This document shows positions 46,159 through 55,625 of a stretch of 64,000 nucleotides of DNA, piece by piece. Below the pieces are notes generated by a model. The model searched no databases. It worked only from the letters and a program-made list of their open reading frames with translations, and had not been told where the DNA came from. The DNA comes from Labyrinthula sp. Ha (lineage: Eukaryota; Sar; Bigyra; Labyrinthulida; Labyrinthulaceae): contig JAALGZ010000009.1 in NCBI GenBank assembly GCA_015227615.1, forward strand, positions 1,364,001-1,428,000, written 5' to 3'. The translations under genes were made by a program, and so were the position numbers. Within the stretch, counting starts at the first letter, position 1. Each line of letters starts with the position of its first letter.

Positions 46159-46268
46159 TGTTGTTGTTGCTAGTGAGTAACTTGTAATCTTCAGTACTAT
46201 TGGCTGTTTAGGACAGAGCAACTAACTAACTAAGAATTTCTCTAGAAAACCAAAGACTTAATACAACA
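46159..46268 (+). repeat. Copia 3' LTR, 110 bp
   Basis: Partner of 42068-42177. It contains the pol stop codon near its start, and on the minus strand supplies the stop codon (46258-46260) that now ends the interrupted DUF1703 gene. Confidence 0.96.
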
Positions 46269-48341
46269 CTATTTCAAAAATATCTTTTTCATTGAACATA
46301 TATGAGGCAAATAAAAGTTCTATGGATCTTTCTTCAGGTTTTACTTCTTTTCTCTCTACATTTATAGCAACAAATATTTTGTTCCTAGTATTTAATAAAT
46401 TTCCATAACTTATTGCTTGTTTTATAGCGTCTTTCATGTGTCCATCGTCAGTAGTTGGTACTGATACATATTTTACTTCTATTATTATACCTACATCACC
46501 ATTGGTAAGTTTTATATCAGCTCTACCTTTTTTTTACCTGAATCTAGTTTACTAGTATAAATTTCACTGCCAAATGTGGAATGTTGCGTTTGCAATACTA
46601 TATAATTTAATAGTGAATGTACTACATCCTCATTAGTAAACACACCCTCATTATTGTGGTCATCAACTAGTTTAACTCCTTTGATCATTTCTTTAAATTG
46701 ATTATAGAAATTTTTGAATAGTGCTCTAATATTATTTTGATTATATTCTTTTGTATCAATTATACTGCGCACGATGTCAATTAAGGTTTCAACTTTTCTA
46801 GAATCTATGCTGTAAATGTCTCGATAGTAGTTTATTATTTTTTTTCTCATTTCATACTTAATTTCCATATTAGGTAACTCATAGAAATCTTTCTTTTTAC
46901 CATCAATTGTCAAATATCCACCTATAAATAGGTAAGAAAATAATAAGTTTAAGCCAACTGAATTGATTTCTTTATTACCACCGATTGTATTCTTAAGAAT
47001 TTCAAAGTCAGATACCGAAAAGTCATTTTTTCTTTCTAAGTAAATGCTCTCACCATTTACCAGCTTTTCCATTTGTTCTCTAACCTCTGGGTTGGCAAAT
47101 AAGACATCGATAAAATTTATACTTCCGCTTTTTTCCCAGTAAGATTTAAATTTAATAAACTCACCTTCTCCTAAATAACTAGCGATTGACCAGATATTAT
47201 ATTTACCAACTATTTCCTTTAAATGCACTTCTTTATTTTGTGGACAATATTTCTTAACTTTATATCCATTATACCAGAGTTTAGCCTTGTCCCCAAGTTT
47301 TTTAGGTACTTCAAAATGCTCAAAGAACAAATCAAACTCAGTTTCATCAAGGCCATAATGTTGCGCATATTTAGCACTAGTAAAATCAATTTTACAAAGA
47401 TTGTTTAGACCAGATAGCATACCGCTTTGCGCAATAAACTGAACTCCTGTTAATACTCCTTTTTCTAAGTAAGGATTACCCTCTAGAGCAGTCTCATAGA
47501 TACCTGAAAATAACTTGATTGTTTTGTCAAGATTATCTTTATCAAACTCCCTATATGCAATATTAGCTACATCATCATATTCATCTATCAATATCCAAAC
47601 TTTCTTATCATAATGACAAAAGAGCATTTCACTTAAAAACTGCAGGCTATACATTATCTCATCATCGCTAAGAGATTTTGATGAAATAGATCCAGCATAT
47701 TTCTGTATAAGTATTCTAGCTTCACTATCAAGCGCTTTACTGCTTTTAAGATACTTATGCTCCTCGAAACATTCCATTAAGGCATATTTGATCTTTGCTT
47801 TCACGGAATTATAATCTCCAGCTTTACAGTTTTTAAAATCAGCATGTATGACTGGATACGTTCCTTGTATAGTTAAGGAATCAGTTACCCCAAATAGTTT
47901 TGTTTTCGCTATATTTAAAGGAAAGATTTCTCTTTTTCCACGAATATCATCATCAATTTGACCACCGGCAAACAGCTTATAATTATCACTCTCTCTTTCA
48001 CTTATTGGTTCACCCTTACTGTCAACTTGTATTTCGAGAAATCTCTTCAGCATATCAAGATTTACAGTTTTTCCCCAACGTCGTGGCATTGCTATTAAAA
48101 ATGTATTACAGGAATCTTCTATTATATCTTTTATAAACAGACTTTTGTCAGAAAATATTGTACTTTGCATTACTAAATCCTTAAAATCACCATCCAGCAA
48201 GATGCGAGGTTGAAATTTTGGTCCCCTTTCAGTTCCAGAAACTTTATTAGTATATTCTTTTAACAAGTGAGACGAAGCTTGCCCAGTGCCCTCAACTATT
48301 CTCTTCTTCTGAATTTGGTAAGCTTTAAATGCTTTTTTCAT
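46258..48341 (-). pseudogene. AAA-ATPase/PD-(D/E)XK (DUF1703) gene, cut by copia
   Basis: Family: AAA-ATPase-like domain fused to a PD-(D/E)XK nuclease-like C-terminus (DUF1703), common in bacteria and expanded in some eukaryotes; role unknown. The main ORF (46512-48341, 609 codons) has a P-loop MPRRWGKT (residues 85-92), Walker B VWILIDEYDD (248-257), and family blocks QSGMLSGLNNL, LWYNGYKV, YNIWSIASYL and LFSYLFIGGYLT. Just before the nuclease core the frame changes at an A8 run (near 46526-46533); one extra A would open it into RADIKLTNGDVGIIIEVKY, which holds the D and ExK catalytic residues. That frame runs to a TAA in the copia 3' LTR. Without copia it continues at 42067 downward. The A8 change may be an assembly error. 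The start codon follows gypsy LTR-like sequence by some 50 bases, so transcription may begin in the LTR. Bacterial origin is possible but untested. Confidence 0.85.
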
Positions 48342-48384
48342 TATTTTCTTTTTTTGCTTTGTCTCTAATCTTTCTACAGGAGTG

Positions 48385-48585
48385 TTTTTAAAGTGAATAT
48401 AAAGTAGAATTAAACACGAGAGAATAAATTAAAAAATAAACAGTTCGAATCGAATTGAGTTTGTTAAATACAAAAAGGCCATATGACCCAGTCTGGGCAA
48501 AGCATCCGATATTAAATGAGTAGTGTAAATATTAGAACGTTATGAAAAGATAAAACAATATTGTATACCTTCTTTGCGATTACCC
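48385..48585 (-). repeat. 3' LTR of minus-strand gypsy element
   Basis: On the minus strand ACTCAATTCGATTCGAACTG, then TTTATTTTTTAATTTATTCT, then CTCGT matches the 5' LTR of this element (55.48-55.55 kb) and that of the next gypsy element (58.67-58.73 kb). Similarity to the latter runs on through TTCACTTTA to about 48395. Ends approximate. Confidence 0.65.
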
Positions 48586-51500
48586 ACAATAGTGTTGGTA
48601 TAATCTTTAATCCTAGATAAATCATTTTTCAAACATTTGGAGAGACTAAGTTGTTGATCACCAATAAGAAATTTAACTCTTTCAACTAACTGACTTCTAG
48701 TCTTTCCAGCTAGGTGTAAATTATCTAAAATTGGCTGCCAATTACCTAACCCGTAACATCTAATGCAATCGTACGAATATGATCTTCAGTTGTATTCCAA
48801 TCTTTATATCTACTTAAATTATTTTCTGTAGTATCCTCATTCATTTGTAAAGGTTGAGGGTATTCAGTAATCCTGACAACTTGATTAACTGGGGTGTTAT
48901 TCAAGCTCCATTTCTGTTTCTGAAATTCTGTTAATAGTTTCTTTACTAGTTTAGATTCATTTTTCATATTTAAAAATACCTCCATCTGATCAGGAAGTTC
49001 TTGAATAATTTTATCATAAATTTCCCAAGTAGCATGTTCTGACTCAAAACCACGCCACTTGTTCAATAATCTGATATCATTGTCTATTTCTTTTATATCT
49101 AATATTTTTTCTATTTCGTATTTTCCCTGATTATAGGCATAAATATTTCGAATAGTTTCTGTAAAAGGTAAACGTTGACCATAATAATATCTTATTCTTC
49201 GGCTATGAACCTCTATAGATTCACCCAAAGGTGTAATAATTTTATAAAGGTTTTCACCTAAAACTTCTTCAATATAGGCTGGACCGTTCCAGCGCAATTA
49301 TAATTTATCTTTTTCTTGCATAGTTTTACTAGTAGAAAATAAAATAACATCTCCAGGTCCATACTGAACATCATTTACATGGATCTTGGAGTTTTTAATC
49401 TCACGTTGTCGAGCACGTTCCTTTGACATTTGACTCCAAATAGTGTCATCAGTCTCAGACAAATCTTTTCGTAAGTCTTCTAAATAAGTGTGGAGAGAAT
49501 CCGTATTCTCTAAAACCAAAAAATTTTTACCATCCGAAACAGGAAGGTAACCATCAAATTTCATAGAATCTTGATCAATTTGAGCTTCAATAAGAACTTC
49601 TCCATATTTACTACGGTCAAAATATATTTCGTTAGGGGATCTATCTCCTTTACTTTCTAATTTTCTATTATTAATATAGTGTAAGACCAATAAAATAAGT
49701 TTTGGTCATGATGATAAATTAATTTGGTATTCTGAACAAAGGCTTCGAATGGTTCTTATAGCTTCTCTATTCCTTCCTTCCACAGATCCATTAGACCAAG
49801 GAGAATACACAATGCTAAACCTATGAGAGTATCCCAAATATTTCTTTAATTTCTGAGATACAAGGCTAGTAAAGTGACTTCCTTTATCAGAGACTAAAAG
49901 TGTATGACTAGTAATTCCATAGTTAGCGGCCCATCCAAGTATACCTTGAATAAAACCTTCGGAATGTGGTATGCGTGAGTAGGTCAACCAGGTCTTCCTA
50001 CTAAAATCATCTACCAAGACTAACAAATAGCCATCGTGGATGTATAAATAATCAACATGCAATACCAGATTAGGTTTAGATGCATGAAGTATTTCGCCCA
50101 GATGTCTTCTTATTATAGCAGGAAACCTATCGCAGTGTAAGCATAAATTGTGAATACGTTTCAAAGCCTGCTTCAATCTCTCTATAGTTACCTTAAAATA
50201 AAACGGTTTGAGATTAACAAAGTCTGTGGCAACAGAATTGTGTCCATGAGCCGCATGGTTTCCTATTAAAAATTTGTCAATAAGAGTATTGTATATCCAT
50301 AATTTATCGTTAACCCATGTAACTTTATATTTAATAATATATTTTTCAGGTTTTTCTTCTGCCTGTTGGAAATAAATAAGTTCAGGAGTGGTAATCATCA
50401 AATCAAGATTATTCATCTTTGGATGTAGAAAAGAGAGTCTATCGTCTCTCCATTTTTGCCACTCTTGCTCATAAAAATAATTAAGAATGTTATCTACTTC
50501 TGTATTTTCGTCAATAATATTTTCTAAATCTAGAGGATTAATATTTTTATTCTTGGCTCTAGTAGTAACTTTATTCTTTCTTAACTTAAGGTTTCCAAAA
50601 ATCATATTCCCTTCTTTGTCGGTTCTGTATTCTAGATTATATCAGTCTTTAGATAAAGTTCCACTATACCCCCATCTATTTAGAAGATCAGCCATTCTGT
50701 TTTCGGTTCCTGAACAATGATACACATTGATAGGTATTTGTTGAACTAAAAATGCCCAAAGTTGTAACCTACTCAACGTAGACTTCTTCAAAGTTTTTAG
50801 AGGGCTTAAAATATATACTAAATTTTTATAATCAGTAAAGATGTCTAGAGGTTTTGAAGTATATCTTATAATAGATTGAAATCTAATAAGTGTATTCAGA
50901 ATTGGTAACATTTCTTTCTCACTTATAGACCAGGATAGTTGTGGACCTTTAAAAGTACCACTTAAAAAAATAGGTACCAAATCAGATTTTGGTTCTATTA
51001 TTTTCACTCTTTTAACAGTATTCTTTGTCTCTCCTATTTCTATTTTCCTATTATTTTTCTTACCATGAACATAAAAAAAGATCTTGTAAAATCCTTGAAA
51101 GCATATTCCTTTCTTAATAGTTTGTTAAAATCTTCTATAAGGTTATTTATTTGTAACGTGGTTAGGTTAAGAGAAATAAAAATATTTTTTAGTTGTTTCT
51201 TCAGATCTGAAATATTTCCTTTAAATTCAGGGTCTAAAATAGTTTTATATAATTTAACACAGTGATGCCATCCGTAATCGTTGACCTCTCTGACTATTAA
51301 ATTTTTCTTCCACTCTTATATGTTAGGATAAGCTTCTCTATTGTTATTAATAGTATTTATATTTTCTTTTAGAGAGTGTAAGTTTTGTAAATAATTTTTT
51401 TCTATACTTCCTACATCACGCAGGTTCATGATTCTAGCACCATCAATAACTCTTTGATATTCTTCCTCAATATAAGTTATTTCTTTAATATTTTTATCAT

Positions 51501-54500
51501 ATTCTGTATCAAAAATACCTTCTTCGGGGTCTAGAGTATTTATATCAGAGTACTCTATTTCCTGAAATTTCTACTTAAACTCTTTAGTATCGTTATCTTC
51601 CCTAATTCTATTAACCACTAGGACTGAAGACCATACCAGATCGCTAGCAAAAGTGTATAATTCGAGAGTGTTATTTGAATCAATAGTACTTAGAGTTTGG
51701 TCTGCACAAACTCTAAGCGTCTTTTTAAAGATATTGATGATCTGTTCTAGATCCTTCATAGCCACTATATCATCAATAGGTATCTTGCTTGGATATTTTC
51801 TACTCGGTTTAAAATCTAATTTCTTCTTGAGAGATTTTTTTAATGTATTTGTAACTTTCAATAAAGATCCTCTAATACTTGATAAACAGGGTATAGAAGG
51901 TGCTAACCAAGAATTTATATAAACTAGGTCTTCAAGTTGGCCTAAAGTAACTGGCGTGTTCATTTGTAGTATTCTATTAAAATGGTTAGAGTTAAATTTT
52001 CATCCATCTCTTCAAATAATACGACCACACCAGGGCATAGAATCTGATATAAAAATACACTTCTCAACATTCATTTGAAGTTTAAAAGTGCAAAAGTTCT
52101 TCAAAACAGTTTTTAGAGTAGATAATAAACCTTAAAAAATTGTAGCATAAATACAAGAGTCATCCAACCATTGCAGTACCCCTGTATCTGGTCTTCCGAA
52201 TACTCCTTTTACTCTGCCTAAATTATGGCTAATTATTCTTGAAGAATAGTTCATGGGTGTATTAACATATCCCATAGGAGCACCTAAGAGTTTGTATACC
52301 CCAAATATAGTTGAAATATTGAAAAAAAATCTACATGCTCAGATATTTTTAACATATCAAACCCAGAAAATGCATCAAAAGATGCCATGTAATTTATTTT
52401 TGAAGGAACCAACTTAACTGTGCTTCTAACTCTGGCATACCTGCTCCACTTACATAAAAACGGTCGTTTAAAAGGCGCAGGTCAATCACCATACGAAACT
52501 TGTTCCCCTTTGTAGGAACCATAAAAGCAGCATAGCTACAAAGAGGATCATTGACTAGATCAATCATGCCCATCGAAAGTAAGTCCGAGATCTTCTTGTG
52601 AATAGCCTTCTTCTCTTGCTTGCTCATGTTGCGAGGTGCTGCTCGACATGGAGACATTTTTGGAGTTTTATGCGCCTCAATGGGTAGTAGGTTATTTAGC
52701 TGGCAAATACTTTGTCGTTTTGCAAATGCATCAAGATAATTATTCATGAGTATAGATAAACGTTCACTTTCATCAAAGGTTAGAACACCAACAATTGAAG
52801 CATTGGTACATTGAGTATTAATGATGTCAAAAATTTCTTCTCTTTCATTGTCAATAATATCCTCTTTGTCTGCGTCTTCAGACCAGTTGTTATCACCATA
52901 GCCAATTTCAAGTTTATCTACCTAGCCTTCAACGTCACTAGTCCAACCTGAGAAATCATCTTCTTCTACGTCAATAGTATCAATCTGGTATTGGACAGGG
53001 TGGATAACTTCTTCATTAAGGTTTCCTGTAGTCTTCTGGCTACGCCAAACAGTACCATTGGACTTTTGAATTTCAAAGCCATTTAATATATTTTCTTCAA
53101 GCGATAAAAATTATTTTGAGGTATGTAATCTTTTTCAGATCAGCTGAAATCTTCCTCATCGGGATCGAACACATACCCAATCCCCAAAGTATTTATTTTA
53201 TTATTGATTTTTTTTGATAAAATAAAACCCTCGGGTTCTACTACTTTAGCAGTAGTCCCTTTGTTCTGGGTACTTTCCTTTTTTTTTAATAAATCAAAAA
53301 GATTACTAGAAGTATTTGTATTTAAATTTTGATCATCTTCATTCATATTCGTAGCTGCATTGATATTTTTAATAGTAGTATTTTTATTTTTGCTTTGACT
53401 TAAAATATTTTTATCTTTATTTGAGTTATTAGAAACTTTATTTTGTCCTTCTCATTATTGTTTTCTTTTGTTGCAGTAGGCAGCTTGGGCGTCTCTTGAC
53501 TGTTTAGAGTTTAGGTCGCAATTCTCTGAGTTGTGTTCTCCACGGAATCTAACAAAAAGACCACTTTGCAAACATAAAGAATATAACAACTTTAATCTGT
53601 CACTAAAAGATCTGACTCCAGGCATTTAAGATACCACTTTATCAGCGTCCTTCTTAGAATATTTTTTAACCTTCTTCCTTTGATTATTCTTCTTAGTAGA
53701 TGTAGGTTTAATCATAGAATTAGTAATGTAATTATTCTTATTTTCAACAGTGACTTTTTCTGAAGAACTATTCAAATTAGAAATTTTCTTTTTAGAAGTC
53801 CTTTTTATGAGATCTTTCCAGTTAAGCTGATCTATTTTTTGGGCTAATTCAAATAAAAAACTTTTAGCTTCTTCTAACGCTTCAAGCTCTTATCTTCCTG
53901 GAGATCAACAACATCTCCGCGAATAAAAAAAATAGAAGTTGCTTAATAATGCGAAAACATATTATTTTTTTCCTTTCATAAGTTTTGTTTCCCTTAGTTC
54001 TCCGCCTTTTTTATAAATAAGTCTGCATAGCAGCAGATGGGTTTTGATTACCCCAATCCCACTTGCATTCCTTGATCCTGTCAATGAGGTTATCTTTGCG
54101 AATTACTTCATATTCTTTCTCCATTTCTGAAAGTTTTCTTATAATCTTCTTCAGGTTAGAAGTATCTATTCCAAGCCTCTTGGGCTTGGAAATAGTTTTA
54201 AGGTGAATGCACTACAACAGGTCAGCCTTAGGCAATCCATAGGTACTTTTGAACTTTGCTTCCCATCAACGGAAAAACTTCATAAATTCAGAAACATCGG
54301 AGGGCATTACTTTCTCTGGCATATGTATGTTTAAAGACCTTTCTTGAGACTTGAGTCCCATTCTAAGTAGTTTTTCCTTGACGTGACAATTTCAGCTTCT
54401 GCATCAGAGTTATTCTCAACACCTGAGCCTTCAGAATAAATTGACGTATCTGAACTACCAGATACGCTATTAATATCTAAATTTTTATTTTGTTTTTTCC

Positions 54501-55439
54501 TTTTCTTATTCTTATTAGTTTTAAATTTTCTAATTTTTCTTCTAAGCTTTTAATTTTTTCCATTAATAAATTTTTAGCATTCATTTGATCAACTGCTTGA
54601 TCCTCATGGCGCATTTGGGACTCTGTTACCGACACATCACCCTCTTCAGATACATTAACTCCTTCATTGACATAATCTAACGTTTCAACTCTTAAATTGT
54701 ATGCATGATCACTGAATCTTCGTTTAAATTTCTCATACATTTTAGTTATTCTATCCTCGGATCCAGGGTATTTTTCTGAATTTTCGTGGATGATTTAATC
54801 CAGGAGCTCCATCTGAGCATCTATGATATTTTCCCAGTCTCTTGTAGACATACTTGATTGAATGAATTCAAAAACTTGACCTTTTTGAGAAGTATTAATA
54901 TCAATGTAACTATTTCTAGTTCGCCGGCGTCAAATGAACCAAGTCGAAAACAGTAGAGTTGGATGTATAGTAGCGTATATTAACTGAGATACACTTTTCT
55001 TAGTTGTTTAGAGTGAAATAAACTTAAAATCTAAACATATATCCTGTAAGTGAGGTTAAAGCTTTCTTTAGTACAAAGTTTAATGAACAGCTTTGGGAAG
55101 TCGTGTAGGTTTGAGTGAACAATAAGGATTCTTAAGTGTAAGTATTTTCCGGTTGAAAATGTGTAATTTAGTAAAATATAACAAGTTTAAGGTATATGGT
55201 TAATAGCTAATCGATTAGTAAAGTATTGGGAGGGCAGTTGGTAAAAAATTAAATATAAGTATACAGTTTACAAATTATTATATTTATCCAAAAATATGGT
55301 AATGGAATATTGTGATATGTAAATATTCTAAAAATACACAAGTATAAAAATATAAAATATCTTCAATTGTATTTGTTGTAATTTTTTAAGTAAACACTAT
55401 AGAGACAAAATTATTTCTCTAAAGCGTTGTAAATATCTT

Positions 55440-55625
55440 TATCTCAGACAAAGAACACACCAGAATTATACAAGAGAATTAAGTAGAAAATAAACAGTTC
55501 GAATAGAATTGAGTCTAAAGTAAAGATAGAAAGATAAAGTATAAAAATAGATAATTTAATTGAGTGAAATTAAATTTCGTAATATAAAAGTATTTGTATG
55601 TAAAAAGGTTTGTCCAGATATGGGA
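55440..55625 (-). repeat. 5' LTR part of minus-strand gypsy element
   Basis: This is the inverted match of 58548-58735: CATATCTGGAC, CCTTTTTACATAC, TCTATCTTTACTTTA and CTGTTTATTTTCTACTTAAT are shared. The LTR continues toward 55.0 kb, where its end is not defined. Confidence 0.65.

Larger units (their letters stand above)
42068..46268 (+). mobile_element. Ty1/copia retrotransposon, young, nearly whole
   Basis: 4.2 kb, flanked by the 5-bp target duplication CTATT (42063-42067 and 46269-46273). The LTRs are only 110 bp and differ at two positions, so the insertion is recent. Parts in copia order: gag from about 42.2 kb; two zinc knuckles near 42871-42960 (CPICKKEGHLKFRC and CWNCKKTGHKSFDC); protease near 43.1 kb (LDSGASLHVCS); integrase about 43.5-44.1 kb (WHRKLGHPSYQTM, then CLECDLGKLS; core VHADLVGPLP, FKTDQGNEFVN, NGTVERWNRTL); reverse transcriptase about 44.6-45.4 kb (SLDVKNAYLYG, CLFVDDILHIG); RNase H about 45.65-46.1 kb. 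Coding sequence changes frame about twice along its length, which may be breaks, sequencing errors or translational frameshifting. The last codons of pol lie inside the 3' LTR. It is inserted in the 3' end of the DUF1703 gene, in opposite orientation. Confidence 0.96.
48385..55625 (-). mobile_element. Ty3/gypsy chromovirus-like element, minus strand
   Basis: Broken, with many breaks; ends approximate. In order of transcription: 5' LTR within about 55.0-55.62 kb; gag about 54.75-53.1 kb (acidic/basic, no clear knuckle); reverse transcriptase about 52.75-51.6 kb (MIDLVNDPLCSYAAFMVPTK, FRMVIDLRLLND and the box QWLDDSCIYA); RNase H about 51.0-50.65 kb (SWSISEKEMLPIL, IFTDYKNLVYIL); integrase about 50.6-49.3 kb (VLHVDYLYI, VSDKGSHFTS, SPWSNGSVEGRNRE); chromodomain near 49.0-49.15 kb (LLNKWRGFESEHATWEI); a short C-terminal tail to about 48.6 kb; 3' LTR about 48.585-48.385 kb. 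No MT-A70 sequence lies between the chromodomain and the 3' LTR. It ends just upstream of the DUF1703 gene. Confidence 0.85.
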
